Positions 52,721 through 61,818 are shown, counted from the first letter of the stretch. The stretch is 64,000 nucleotides of DNA from Pseudomonas hygromyciniae (GCF_016925675.1 NZ_CP070506.1:1-64000), one strand, 5' to 3'. Notes: generated by a model from the sequence alone, not told the origin. Made by a program: numbers and translations.

Positions 52721-52732
52721 GGAGCGACGACC

Positions 52733-54031
52733 ATGAAAGCATTTGTTATCGCGACCCTGGCCCTGTTCGGCAGTTGCTCGGTGAGCGCGGCTGAAACTGA
52801 CCTGATCAAACAAGGCGAATACCTGGCCCGTGCCGGCGACTGCGTGGCCTGCCATACCGCCAAGGGCGGCAAGCCGTTTGCGGGTGGGCTACCGATGGAA
52901 ACCCCGATCGGCGTGATCTACTCCACCAACATCACCCCGGACAAAACCGGCCTGAGGGATTACAGCTTTGAGGACTTCGACAAGGCCGTGCGCCATGGCG
53001 TCGCCAAAAGCGGTAGTACCCTTTACCCGGCGATGCCCTACCCGTCTTATGCACGTGTCAGTGAAACCGACATGCAAGCGCTGTATGCGTACTTTATGAA
53101 AGGCGTGGAACCGGTCGCTCAACCGAACCGGGACAGTGATATCCCCTGGCCCTTGAGCATGCGTTGGCCCCTGGCGGCGTGGCGCTGGATGTTCGCGCCC
53201 GAGGTGGCGGGCTATCAGGCCGAGGCGGGTGCCGACCCGGTGATCAGCCGTGGCGCCTACCTGGTGGAGGGCCTGGGACACTGTGGCGCCTGCCACACCC
53301 CACGGGCCCTGACCATGCAGGAAAAGGCTCTGAGCGCGTCTGATGGTGCGGCGTTCCTATCCGGCAGTGCGCCGCTGGAAGGCTGGATCGCCAAAAGCCT
53401 GCGCGGCGACCACAAGGACGGTCTGGGCAGTTGGAGCGAGGAGCAACTGGTGCAGTTTCTCAAGACCGGTCGCAGTGATCGCAGCGCGGTGTTTGGCGGT
53501 ATGAGCGATGTGGTAGTCCACAGCATGCAATACATGTCTGAAGACGACCTGACAGCTATCGCCCGTTACCTCAAGAGCCTGCCGGCAGTCGACCCCAAGG
53601 ATCAGCCGCACCAATACGACAAGCAGGTGGCCGAGGCGCTGTGGAAGGGCGATGACAGCAAACGGGGAGCTGCGGTGTACATCGACAACTGCGCGGCCTG
53701 CCATCGTACCGACGGCCATGGCTACACCCGGGTGTTCCCGGCGCTGGCGGGCAACCCGGTGTTGCAGACGGCAGACGCCACGTCGCTGATAAACATTGTG
53801 TTGAATGGCGGCACCCTGCCGGCCACTCACGCCGCGCCTTCGACCTTCACCATGCCGGCGTTTGCCTGGCGCTTGTCGGATCAGGAAGTGGCGGATGTGG
53901 TCAGCTTTATCCGTGGCAGCTGGGGTAACCAGGGCGCGCCGGTGAAGGCCGGCGAAGTCGCCGACCTGCGCAAGAGCGATCAACACAGCACCTCGGGCGA
54001 TGATCTGGGGCAAGTGACGTCGAGTCACTGA
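52733..54031 (+). CDS. Gluconate 2-dehydrogenase cytochrome c subunit (three haems)
   Basis: This is the membrane-linked cytochrome subunit that passes electrons from the flavoprotein to ubiquinone. The 432 residues have a signal peptide (MKAFVIATLALFGSCSVSAA) and three CxxCH haem sites: C37-V-A-C40-H41, C184-G-A-C187-H188 and C320-A-A-C323-H324. Three c-type domains agree with the family. It follows the FAD subunit with a 12-bp spacer in the same operon. Confidence 0.94.
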   Translation: MKAFVIATLALFGSCSVSAAETDLIKQGEYLARAGDCVACHTAKGGKPFAGGLPMETPIGVIYSTNITPDKTGLRDYSFEDFDKAVRHGVAKSGSTLYPAMPYPSYARVSETDMQALYAYFMKGVEPVAQPNRDSDIPWPLSMRWPLAAWRWMFAPEVAGYQAEAGADPVISRGAYLVEGLGHCGACHTPRALTMQEKALSASDGAAFLSGSAPLEGWIAKSLRGDHKDGLGSWSEEQLVQFLKTGRSDRSAVFGGMSDVVVHSMQYMSEDDLTAIARYLKSLPAVDPKDQPHQYDKQVAEALWKGDDSKRGAAVYIDNCAACHRTDGHGYTRVFPALAGNPVLQTADATSLINIVLNGGTLPATHAAPSTFTMPAFAWRLSDQEVADVVSFIRGSWGNQGAPVKAGEVADLRKSDQHSTSGDDLGQVTSSH

Positions 54032-54081
54032 TTCAGCCTTTGCCGCCCAACGGCACTGGTCAGAAACGCTGCGTCTCGATA

Positions 54082-54097
54082 CTGTATATAAAAACAG
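54082..54097. promoter_or_regulatory. LexA box (SOS operator)
   Basis: CTGTATATAAAAACAG fits the gammaproteobacterial LexA consensus CTGT-N8-ACAG exactly, with an AT-rich spacer. It is the core of an 11-bp-armed palindrome (54075-54085 and 54094-54104). It ends 15 bp before the radical SAM start codon, so LexA should block this gene until DNA damage. Confidence 0.88.
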
Positions 54098-54112
54098 TAT
54101 CGAGGCGCTTTC

Positions 54113-55171
54113 ATGTCCACTCCTCTGCCGCCACGTGGGCTAGGCACCGCCACTAACCTGCACAATCGCTTCGCGCCCACGGTCAGTGTGGCCGAGGACG
54201 ATGGCTGGTATCAGGAAGTACCGCCGACCCAGGGCACCGAAGTGCGCATCGAGACGGCGAAGACCATCATCACCCGCAACACCTCGCCGGACCTGCCATT
54301 CGATCGCTCCATCAACCCTTACCGGGGCTGTGAGCACGGTTGTATTTATTGTTATGCGCGGCCCAGCCATGCCTATTGGGACATGTCCCCGGGCCTGGAC
54401 TTCGAAACCAAGCTGATCGCCAAGAGCAACGCCGCCGAGGTGCTGGAGCAACAATTGTCCAAGCCCGGCTATGTGTGCGCGCCGATTAACCTGGGTTCCA
54501 ACACGGATCCTTACCAGCCCATCGAGCGCGAGTACAAGATCACCCGGCAAACCCTGCAAGTGCTGCTGCGCTATCGTCACCCGGTGACTATCGTGACCAA
54601 GGGGTCGTTGATCCTGCGCGACCTGGACCTGCTCACGGAGCTGGCCCGCCAGAGGTTGGTGGCGGTGATGATCAGCCTTACCAGCCTGGACGATGAACTC
54701 AAGCGCATCCTGGAGCCCCGCGCGGCGGCGCCCAAGGCGCGGCTGCGGGCGATCCGAGTGATGCGCCAGGCGGGCATCCCGGTGGGCGTGCTGTGTTCGC
54801 CGATGATTCCGATGATCAACGACAGCGAACTGGAAAGCCTGCTCGCCGAGGCCCATGCCGCCGGGGCGCAAAGTGCGGCCTATATGATGCTGCGCCTGCC
54901 CCTTGAGGTGGCGCCGCTGTTCGAGGAATGGTTGGCGGCCCATTATCCGCAGCGGGCGGCCCATGTGATGAGCCTGGTACGCCAGGTGCGCGGTGGCGAA
55001 GTCTATGACAGCCGCTTCGGTGTACGCATGCGCGGTGAGGGGCCGTTTGCCGATCTGCTGGCGCAACGATTTGCCAAGGCGATCAAGCGTTTGGGGCTGG
55101 ACCGACGGGAAGGGTTCAACCTCGATTGCAGTGCATTCTGTCCGCCCGGCAGGCAGCTGGCTTTGTTGTAG
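54113..55171 (+). CDS. PA0069-type radical SAM protein (SplB-like), SOS-controlled
   Basis: The 352-residue protein has the radical SAM motif C73-x3-C77-x2-C80 (RGCEHGCIYCYARPSHAYW) for a 4Fe-4S cluster. It has family segments INLGSNTDPYQPIEREYKIT and PVTIVTKGSLILRDLDLL, and two more cysteines near the end (C339 and C343 in DCSAFCPPG). It belongs to the COG1533 group that includes spore photoproduct lyase, but the reaction is not known. The adjacent LexA box points to a DNA-damage role. As I recall, the P. aeruginosa homologue PA0069 is also in the LexA regulon. Confidence 0.9.
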   Translation: MSTPLPPRGLGTATNLHNRFAPTVSVAEDDGWYQEVPPTQGTEVRIETAKTIITRNTSPDLPFDRSINPYRGCEHGCIYCYARPSHAYWDMSPGLDFETKLIAKSNAAEVLEQQLSKPGYVCAPINLGSNTDPYQPIEREYKITRQTLQVLLRYRHPVTIVTKGSLILRDLDLLTELARQRLVAVMISLTSLDDELKRILEPRAAAPKARLRAIRVMRQAGIPVGVLCSPMIPMINDSELESLLAEAHAAGAQSAAYMMLRLPLEVAPLFEEWLAAHYPQRAAHVMSLVRQVRGGEVYDSRFGVRMRGEGPFADLLAQRFAKAIKRLGLDRREGFNLDCSAFCPPGRQLALL

Positions 55172-55400
55172 ACTGATACAAATGCGCGCACTGCCGAGCC
55201 AGGGTGGTCGCGTTTTGATATCACTGAAACCCGCGATCTAGAGCGGTTGATTCAGTTTGAGTTAAGTTTCGGCAGGTACCTTGTTCACCGAGTGACTGAT
55301 GGGTCGGAGGCGCTGGCTGGGTGGTTTCCATGTGTGAATCCCAGCGATTGCGCGTCGGCCTGAACTGCAAGGCTCCCTGCTCCAACCACGAGGATGAATC

Positions 55401-56132
55401 ATGAGTGACAAGGATAAACAGCCGTTGGCTGCGTCGGCTTCAGCCACCCACGAGGCGGAGTCCGCCGATGCAGCGCTGCAACACATAGTTGATGGCTTTT
55501 TGCATTTCCATAACGAGATCTTTCCCCAGCAGGAAGAGCTCTTCAAGAAACTCGCCACGGCCCAGAGCCCTCGGGCAATGTTTATCACCTGTGCCGACTC
55601 GCGCATTGTTCCGGAACTGATCACCCACAGCTCCCCGGGCGATTTGTTCGTCACCCGTAACGTAGGTAACGTCGTGCCGCCCTATGGGCAGATGAACGGC
55701 GGTGTATCCACGGCCATCGAGTACGCGGTGCTGGCCCTGGGCGTGCAGCACATCATCGTCTGCGGCCATTCCGATTGTGGCGCGATGCGGGCGGTGCTCA
55801 ACCCCCAGAGCCTGGAAAAGATGCCCACGGTCAAAGCCTGGCTGCGCCATGCCGAGGTCGCCAAGACCATGGTCCAGGACAACTGTGATTGCGCCAATGA
55901 AGGCGAAAGCATGCAGGTGCTGACTGAAGAAAACGTCATCGCCCAGTTGCAACACTTGCGCACCCACCCTTCTGTGGCTTCGCGCATGGCCAATGGTCAT
56001 TTGTTTATCCATGGCTGGATCTACAACATCGAGACCAGCGAGATCAAAGCCTACGATGCGGACCAGGCCACGTTCCTGCCGCTGAACGGTTGCGGACCGA
56101 TCCCTTCGGCGACGCCCAAAGCGCGCTTCTAA
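55401..56132 (+). CDS. Beta-class carbonic anhydrase
   Basis: The enzyme interconverts CO2 and bicarbonate in the cytosol. The 243 residues show the zinc ligands C64 (in TCADSRIVPE), H123 and C126 (in CGHSDCGAMRAV), and the D66-R68 dyad that controls access to the metal. The N-terminal about 25 residues are a non-conserved extension. ATG 55401 follows GAGGATGAATC. A SulP transporter gene starts 86 bp later, suggesting a bicarbonate-handling pair. Confidence 0.95.
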   Translation: MSDKDKQPLAASASATHEAESADAALQHIVDGFLHFHNEIFPQQEELFKKLATAQSPRAMFITCADSRIVPELITHSSPGDLFVTRNVGNVVPPYGQMNGGVSTAIEYAVLALGVQHIIVCGHSDCGAMRAVLNPQSLEKMPTVKAWLRHAEVAKTMVQDNCDCANEGESMQVLTEENVIAQLQHLRTHPSVASRMANGHLFIHGWIYNIETSEIKAYDADQATFLPLNGCGPIPSATPKARF

Positions 56133-56217
56133 AACAATCCCCTGCCGGGTAATGCGATGGCTGCCATGGATGCAGCCAGGCCTTGCCACGCCCGGCGAAT
56201 GCCTCGGGAGAGTCATC

Positions 56218-57753
56218 ATGCGTGCAGCTCAATTAAAAACAGTGCTGCCACGGGAGCTGTTGGCTTCGGTGGTGGTGTTTCTGGTGGCCTTGCCCCTGTG
56301 CATGGGGATCGCCATTGCCTCGGGCATGCCGCCGGCCAAGGGCCTGATCACCGGGATCATCGGTGGTCTGGTGGTGGGTTGGCTGGCCGGCTCGCCCCTG
56401 CAAGTCAGCGGCCCGGCGGCCGGACTGGCGGTGTTGGTGTTCGAACTGGTGCGCCAGCACGGGATGCTGATGCTTGGGCCGATCCTGCTGTTGGCGGGCT
56501 TTCTGCAACTGGTAGCAGGGCGCTTGCGCCTGGGCTGCTGGTTTCGGGTGACGGCACCGGCGGTGGTCTACGGCATGCTGGCGGGGATCGGGGTGCTGAT
56601 TGTCCTGTCGCAGGTGCATGTGATGCTCGATGGAGCGCCCAAGCCGTCTGGGCTGGATAACCTTGCCGGCTTCCCCGCGGCAGTGGCCCAGGCCATTCCC
56701 GGTCTCGGCTGGCAAGCCGGTCTGCTGGGGTTGTCGACGATTCTGGTGATGTGGATGTGGGATAAATTTCGTCCGCAAAAACTGCGCTTTGTACCGGGTG
56801 CGTTGCTGGGTGTGGGCTTGGCGACGGCAGCCAGCCTGATGCTGGCCTTGCAGGTCAAGCGCGTGGAAGTGCCGGCAAACCTCGCCGATGCCATCGACTG
56901 GCTCCGCCCCAGCGACCTGCTGAACCTGGCCGATCCCAACCTGTTGATCGCCGCCTTCGCCGTAGCTTTTATCGCCAGCGCCGAAACGTTGCTCTCGGCG
57001 GCGGCTGTGGATCGCATGCACAACGGCCAGCGCTCGGACTTCGATAAGGAATTGTCCGCCCAGGGTGTAGGCAACATGTTGTGTGGTCTGGTGGGCGCAT
57101 TGCCCATGACCGGTGTGATCGTGCGCAGTTCGGCCAACGTCCAGGCGGGTGCGACCACGCGCTTGTCGGCGATGTTCCATGGTCTCTGGCTGCTGGCCTT
57201 CGTGCTGCTGCTGTCGAGCGTGCTGCAAAGCATTCCGGTGGCGAGCCTGGCGGGTGTGCTGGTGTATACCGGGATCAAGTTGGTGGACCTCAAGGCTTTC
57301 CGTGGCCTGGCGCGCTATGGCCGGATGCCGATGTTCACCTACGCCGCCACGGCCCTGGCGATCATCTTTACCGACTTGCTGACCGGTGTACTGGTGGGCT
57401 TCGGCCTGACCCTGGTGAAACTGGCGTGGAAGGCTTCACGCTTGAAAGTCAGCCTGATCGACCTGCCCCAGGACGGTGAAATGGAGTTGCGGTTGATAGG
57501 CGCGGCGACCTTCCTCAAGGTGCCCGCATTGACCCAGGTACTGGCGACAGTGCCGGCGGGAACCACCGTGCATGTGCCGCTCAACAATTTGAGCTACGTG
57601 GACCATTCGTGTCTGGAGCTACTGGAGGAATGGGGTCGGGCCAATGCGGCCAAGGGCTCGAAGTTGGTGATCGAGGCGCGCGGGTTGAAGCGTCGGTTGG
57701 AAGGGCGGATACGCACCACGACCCGGATCGGCTCTGCCCCGTCAGTGGTCTGA
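56218..57753 (+). CDS. SulP-family transporter, probable bicarbonate carrier
   Basis: The 511-residue transporter has about 12 membrane segments beginning LPRELLASVVVFLVALPLCMGIAI, the SulP hallmark GSPLQVSGPAAGLAVLVFEL and a C-terminal STAS-like domain (HVPLNNLSYVDHSCLELLEEWG). Coupling with a carbonic anhydrase gene just upstream favours bicarbonate, as in BicA-type carriers, but this is an inference. ATG 56218 follows GGGAGAGTC. A REPIN and a convergent gene follow. Confidence 0.88.
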   Translation: MRAAQLKTVLPRELLASVVVFLVALPLCMGIAIASGMPPAKGLITGIIGGLVVGWLAGSPLQVSGPAAGLAVLVFELVRQHGMLMLGPILLLAGFLQLVAGRLRLGCWFRVTAPAVVYGMLAGIGVLIVLSQVHVMLDGAPKPSGLDNLAGFPAAVAQAIPGLGWQAGLLGLSTILVMWMWDKFRPQKLRFVPGALLGVGLATAASLMLALQVKRVEVPANLADAIDWLRPSDLLNLADPNLLIAAFAVAFIASAETLLSAAAVDRMHNGQRSDFDKELSAQGVGNMLCGLVGALPMTGVIVRSSANVQAGATTRLSAMFHGLWLLAFVLLLSSVLQSIPVASLAGVLVYTGIKLVDLKAFRGLARYGRMPMFTYAATALAIIFTDLLTGVLVGFGLTLVKLAWKASRLKVSLIDLPQDGEMELRLIGAATFLKVPALTQVLATVPAGTTVHVPLNNLSYVDHSCLELLEEWGRANAAKGSKLVIEARGLKRRLEGRIRTTTRIGSAPSVV

Positions 57754-57783
57754 CGAAACCGAATAGAAAGTGGGAGGGGCTTG

Positions 57784-57883
57784 TGTAGGAGCGAGCTTGC
57801 TCGCGAAAAACTTACAGGCGCCGCATTCATTCAGTAAACACGCGTTATCGTTGACGTTTTTCGCGAGCAAGCTCGCTCCTACA
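57784..57883. repeat. REPIN copy 4 of the 100-bp family, inverted core
   Basis: The element is exactly 100 bp, with TGTAGGAGCGAGCTTGCTCG and CGAGCAAGCTCGCTCCTACA at the ends. The interior reads as the reverse complement of the others (CGCATTCATTCAG, CACGCGTTATCGTTGAC), so it was inserted or flipped in the other orientation. It lies between the convergent SulP and hypothetical genes. Confidence 0.92.
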
Positions 57884-57893
57884 GAAGGCCAAT

Positions 57894-58541
57894 CTAGGCC
57901 GGCTGATCCAGCTCCAACTCCACACCCAGCTGGCGCGACAGGCATGGCCAGCGCTTCCACGCGGCTTCCGTCGCTGGGCTCTTGAGCTGCTCGCGATAGG
58001 CCTCGACGGACTCCAGGGCAAAGCTCTCCTCGTTGAGCATCTCATCCACCGCCAGGTGCACGGCTTCATCCAACTGATTGGCGAAATCTTCGCCGATCAA
58101 CTGGTGGGCAATCACATTGGCAACGGTGGTGTCCGCCGGAATCAACGGTTGGCCGAAGTGCTTGATATACAAATCGTTCACTTCTTCCACCAGCCGGTGG
58201 GCCAGGTAGGCCTCGTCCAGCAGGCCGTTCAGGCCTTCATGGGCGGCCAGGATGGCCGGTGGCTGGAGAAAGAAATGCTCGGCGATTTTCAGCACCGGCT
58301 TGATCTGGCTTTCAATTCCTGCTTCCCGGGCCACGTCGTTGGCGGCGTCCAGCAGGTCTGGAACCTGATCGATGTAGGCGGTGACGAAACGTGTCATCAC
58401 GGCATTACGATCACCCTCGGCCAGGGAAATGGCCGAGTGCAGGTGCGGTAACTGTGCGTCCAGCTGTTTAGCCAAATGGCCGGTGGACGCTTCGTGTTGA
58501 TGGGCACGGGAAATCTGCTCGCGCAATGCGGCGGTGTTCAT
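57894..58541 (-). CDS. Conserved Pseudomonas hypothetical protein (PA0104-like)
   Basis: The 215-residue protein is predicted to be helical and cytosolic, with segments such as AVMTRFVTAYIDQVPDLLDAA and AYLAHRLVEEVNDLYIKHFGQ and no signal peptide. Its place between the carbonic anhydrase/SulP pair and coxB matches the P. aeruginosa gene PA0104 by order, as I recall. No functional family is recognised. ATG 58541 was chosen; the frame is open 13 codons upstream. Confidence 0.75.
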   Translation of the reverse strand: MNTAALREQISRAHQHEASTGHLAKQLDAQLPHLHSAISLAEGDRNAVMTRFVTAYIDQVPDLLDAANDVAREAGIESQIKPVLKIAEHFFLQPPAILAAHEGLNGLLDEAYLAHRLVEEVNDLYIKHFGQPLIPADTTVANVIAHQLIGEDFANQLDEAVHLAVDEMLNEESFALESVEAYREQLKSPATEAAWKRWPCLSRQLGVELELDQPA

Positions 58542-58907
58542 GAAAGCTCCAGGAATACGGGCGTAGGAAAGGGATTGCATAAGGTAGCTCGTTTATACGA
58601 GCTCCTAAGACGCATTTGTCATAATTATTTCATGGTTATGCGCCGCTGTTATATCGAAATGCCATCGTTCGTCGGATAGGCCTCTAATCTCCTGGCCGGC
58701 CAGCGCCGTTCGTCTCTTTTTACTGATTTGCCCCCACACATTGCGGGGTCGCAGTCGCTGTCTATACTCGGGTTTGTACGCAATTAGCTGATGACGCCCG
58801 ACTGCATTAGGCAGGCAAGGCTTGGCGGATGTAAGCAGTTTGGAAGCCGCCCCCTTGGCCGCAGGTGCAAACCGGCGGGATAACAAGAACGATAAGGGGA
58901 ACCCGCA
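58542..58907. other. Intergenic region with the cox operon promoter
   Basis: The 366-bp region between the divergent PA0104-like and coxB genes has no convincing gene. It contains an AT-rich stretch (about 58590-58665) and a promoter-like sequence at 58741-58768. A leader of about 135 bp, GC-rich near its end, precedes coxB, whose ATG 58908 has AAGGGGAACC as ribosome site. Confidence 0.6.
58741..58768 (+). promoter_or_regulatory. Putative cox promoter (RpoS-like -10)
   Basis: TTGCGG and CTATACT are separated so that TTGCGG (58741-58746) lies 16 bp before TATACT (58763-58768). The -10 sequence with its preceding C matches the sigma-S preference CTATACT. Known RpoS dependence of the aa3 oxidase in P. 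aeruginosa supports this reading, but the transcription start has not been seen here. Confidence 0.5.
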
Positions 58908-60035
58908 ATGACGCGACATCCACATGTTTGGATGGGCTTACTCTTGTGGTCAGTATTCAACCAGGCGCAAGCCGCCTGGACAGTGAATATGGCACCAGGG
59001 GCCACCGAAGTCAGTCACGCTGTGTTCGACCTGCACATGACCATTTTCTGGATCTGTGTGGTGATCGGCATCATCGTGTTTGGCGCCATGTTCTGGTCGA
59101 TGATTGTGCATCGGCGCTCCACGGGCCAGGTGGCGGCCAAGTTCCACGAAAGTACGACGGTCGAGATTCTCTGGACCGTAGTACCCCTGCTGATCCTCGT
59201 CGCCATGGCCATTCCGGCGACCAAGACCCTGATCAACATCTACGACAGCAGTGAGTCGGATATCGATATCCAGGTCACTGGCTATCAGTGGAAGTGGCAC
59301 TACAAATACCTGGGCCAGGACGTCGAGTTCTTCAGCAACCTGGCCACCCCCGCCGAACAGATCCAGAACAAGGCCACCAAGGGCGAACACTACCTGCTGG
59401 AAGTCGATCAGCCGCTGGTGCTGCCGGTGGGCGCCAAGGTGCGCTTTTTGGTGACCGCCGCCGACGTGATCCACTCCTGGTGGGTACCGGCGTTTGCGGT
59501 CAAGCGCGATGCCATCCCCGGTTTCGTCAACGAGGCCTGGACCCGGGTCGAGAAGCCCGGCATCTACCGTGGCCAGTGCGCAGAACTGTGCGGCAAGGAC
59601 CACGGGTTCATGCCCATCGTGGTCGAGGTCAAGTCCAAGGCCGACTACGAAACCTGGCTCGGTGAGCGCAAGGAAGAAGCTGCCAAGCTCAAGGAGCTGA
59701 CCTCCAAAGAGTGGACACTTCAAGAGCTGGTGGCCCGTGGCGACAAGGTCTACCACACCACTTGCGTGGCCTGTCACCAGGCCGAAGGCCAGGGCCTGCC
59801 GCCGATGTTCCCGGCGCTCAAGGGCTCGAAAATCGCCACCGGCCCTGCGGCAGATCACCTGAGCATCGTTTACCACGGCAAGCCTGGTACGGCGATGGCG
59901 GCCTTCGGCAAGCAACTGTCGGAAGTCGATATTGCGGCGGTCGTGACCTACGAACGTAACGCCTGGGGCAACAACAAAGGCGACATGGTCACGCCTAAAG
60001 ACGTGCTGGCCATCAAACAGGCGGAAAGCAAATGA
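58908..60035 (+). CDS. coxB: Cytochrome c oxidase subunit II with fused cytochrome c domain
   Basis: CoxB carries the CuA centre that takes electrons from cytochrome c. The 375 residues have an N-terminal signal or anchor, two transmembrane helices (around residues 40-65 and 80-105), and the CuA domain with VIHSWWVPAFAVKRDAIPG and C224-x3-C228 (CAELCGKDHGFMP). A C-terminal haem c domain carries C286-V-A-C289-H290. Such caa3-type fusions are usual in Pseudomonas aa3 oxidase. coxA follows after 58 bp. Confidence 0.97.
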   Translation: MTRHPHVWMGLLLWSVFNQAQAAWTVNMAPGATEVSHAVFDLHMTIFWICVVIGIIVFGAMFWSMIVHRRSTGQVAAKFHESTTVEILWTVVPLLILVAMAIPATKTLINIYDSSESDIDIQVTGYQWKWHYKYLGQDVEFFSNLATPAEQIQNKATKGEHYLLEVDQPLVLPVGAKVRFLVTAADVIHSWWVPAFAVKRDAIPGFVNEAWTRVEKPGIYRGQCAELCGKDHGFMPIVVEVKSKADYETWLGERKEEAAKLKELTSKEWTLQELVARGDKVYHTTCVACHQAEGQGLPPMFPALKGSKIATGPAADHLSIVYHGKPGTAMAAFGKQLSEVDIAAVVTYERNAWGNNKGDMVTPKDVLAIKQAESK

Positions 60036-60093
60036 ACCTCTTCATTGCGTATGCCCTGAACCGCCCCGCCCATCCGCTTGCAGGAGAACGGCC

Positions 60094-61683
60094 ATGAGCA
60101 CTGTGATCGACGACCACGGTCATGCCGCTGACCACGCCCACGGACCCGCCAAGGGCCTGATGCGCTGGGTGCTGACGACCAACCACAAAGATATCGGGAC
60201 CATGTACCTGTGGTTCAGCTTCGCCATGTTCCTGCTCGGCGGCTCGTTCGCCATGGTGATTCGTGCCGAGCTGTTCCAGCCGGGGCTGCAAATCGTCGAG
60301 CCGGCGTTTTTCAACCAGATGACCACCATGCATGGCCTGATCATGGTGTTTGGCGCGGTGATGCCGGCATTTGTCGGCTTGGCCAACTGGATGATCCCAC
60401 TGATGATCGGCGCGCCGGACATGGCCCTGCCACGCATGAACAACTTCAGCTTCTGGCTGCTGCCGGCGGCGTTCCTGTTGCTGGTCTCGACCTTGTTCAC
60501 CCCGGGGGGCGGGCCGAACTTTGGCTGGACCTTCTACGCCCCGCTCTCCACCACCTACGCCCCGGAAAGCGTGACGTTCTTTATCTTCGCCATCCACCTG
60601 ATGGGGATCAGTTCGATCATGGGCGCGATCAACGTGGTCGCCACCATCCTCAACCTGCGTGCCCCGGGCATGACCCTGATGAAGATGCCGCTGTTCGTCT
60701 GGACCTGGCTGATCACCGCCTTCCTGCTGATCGCGGTAATGCCGGTCCTGGCCGGTTGCGTGACCATGATGCTGATGGATATCCACTTCGGCACCAGCTT
60801 CTTCAGCGCTGCCGGTGGCGGTGACCCGGTGTTGTTCCAGCATGTGTTCTGGTTCTTCGGCCATCCCGAGGTGTACATCATGATCCTGCCGGCCTTTGGT
60901 GCCGTCAGCTCGATCATCCCGACCTTCTCGCGCAAGCCGCTGTTCGGCTACACCTCGATGGTCTACGCCACGGCGAGCATCGCGTTCCTGTCGTTTATCG
61001 TGTGGGCGCACCACATGTTCGTGGTAGGCATTCCGTTGGTGGGCGAGTTGTTCTTCATGTACGCCACCCTGCTGATCGCCGTGCCCACCGGGGTCAAGGT
61101 GTTCAACTGGGTCAGCACCATGTGGCAAGGCTCGCTGACCTTCGAGACGCCGATGCTGTTTGCCGTGGCCTTTGTGATCCTGTTCACCATCGGCGGCTTT
61201 TCCGGGCTGATGCTGGCCATTGCCCCGGCGGATTTCCAGTACCACGACACCTACTTTGTGGTGGCGCATTTCCATTACGTGCTGGTGCCTGGGGCGATCT
61301 TCGGGATCTTCGCTTCGGCCTACTACTGGTTGCCGAAATGGACCGGCCATATGTACGACGAAACCCTGGGCAAGCTGCATTTCTGGCTGTCGTTCGTGGG
61401 GATGAACATGGCGTTCTTCCCGATGCACTTCGTGGGACTGGCCGGCATGCCGCGCCGGGTGCCGGACTACAACCTGCAGTTCGCCGACTTCAATATGGTG
61501 TCGTCGATTGGCGCCTTTATGTTCGGTGCCACGCAGATTTTCTTCCTGTTTATCGTGATCAAGTGCATCCGTGGCGGCAAGCCGGCGCCGGCCAAGCCGT
61601 GGGATGGTGCCGAAGGTCTGGAGTGGAGCATTCCTTCGCCAGCGCCGTACCACACCTTCACCACGCCGCCGGAGGTCAAATGA
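60094..61683 (+). CDS. coxA: Cytochrome c oxidase subunit I
   Basis: CoxA reduces oxygen at the haem a3-CuB site and pumps protons. The 529-residue protein has about 12 transmembrane helices, the start TTNHKDIGTMYLWF, the CuB/tyrosine motif WFFGHPEVYIMILPAFG, the histidine pair in VWAHHMFVVG, and DTYFVVAHFHYVLVPGAIFG with the haem ligands. ATG 60094 follows GGAGAACGGCC. A 100-bp REPIN separates it from ctaG. Confidence 0.98.
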   Translation: MSTVIDDHGHAADHAHGPAKGLMRWVLTTNHKDIGTMYLWFSFAMFLLGGSFAMVIRAELFQPGLQIVEPAFFNQMTTMHGLIMVFGAVMPAFVGLANWMIPLMIGAPDMALPRMNNFSFWLLPAAFLLLVSTLFTPGGGPNFGWTFYAPLSTTYAPESVTFFIFAIHLMGISSIMGAINVVATILNLRAPGMTLMKMPLFVWTWLITAFLLIAVMPVLAGCVTMMLMDIHFGTSFFSAAGGGDPVLFQHVFWFFGHPEVYIMILPAFGAVSSIIPTFSRKPLFGYTSMVYATASIAFLSFIVWAHHMFVVGIPLVGELFFMYATLLIAVPTGVKVFNWVSTMWQGSLTFETPMLFAVAFVILFTIGGFSGLMLAIAPADFQYHDTYFVVAHFHYVLVPGAIFGIFASAYYWLPKWTGHMYDETLGKLHFWLSFVGMNMAFFPMHFVGLAGMPRRVPDYNLQFADFNMVSSIGAFMFGATQIFFLFIVIKCIRGGKPAPAKPWDGAEGLEWSIPSPAPYHTFTTPPEVK

Positions 61684-61693
61684 ACAGCGGGTC

Positions 61694-61793
61694 TGTAGGA
61701 GCGAGCTTGCTCGCGAAGGGCGTAAACGATAACGCGGGTTGCCTGAATAAACGCGGCGCGCTCTGGTTTTTCGCGAGCAAGCTCGCTCCTACA
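61694..61793. repeat. REPIN copy 5 of the 100-bp family, inside the cox operon
   Basis: The element is exactly 100 bp, starting TGTAGGAGCGAGCTTGCTCG and ending CGAGCAAGCTCGCTCCTACA, with AACGATAACGCGGG and CTGAATAAACGCGGCG inside, nearly the same as copy 1. It lies between coxA and ctaG, where a long hairpin in the mRNA could alter operon expression. Confidence 0.93.
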
Positions 61794-61818
61794 GAACCGT
61801 CAAGAGGGGGTGGGCGTC

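Noticed and set aside
60013..61653. 546-codon frame antisense to coxA
   Set aside because: The translation is dominated by His, Gln, Arg and Asp with no fold. It is the antisense shadow of coxA.
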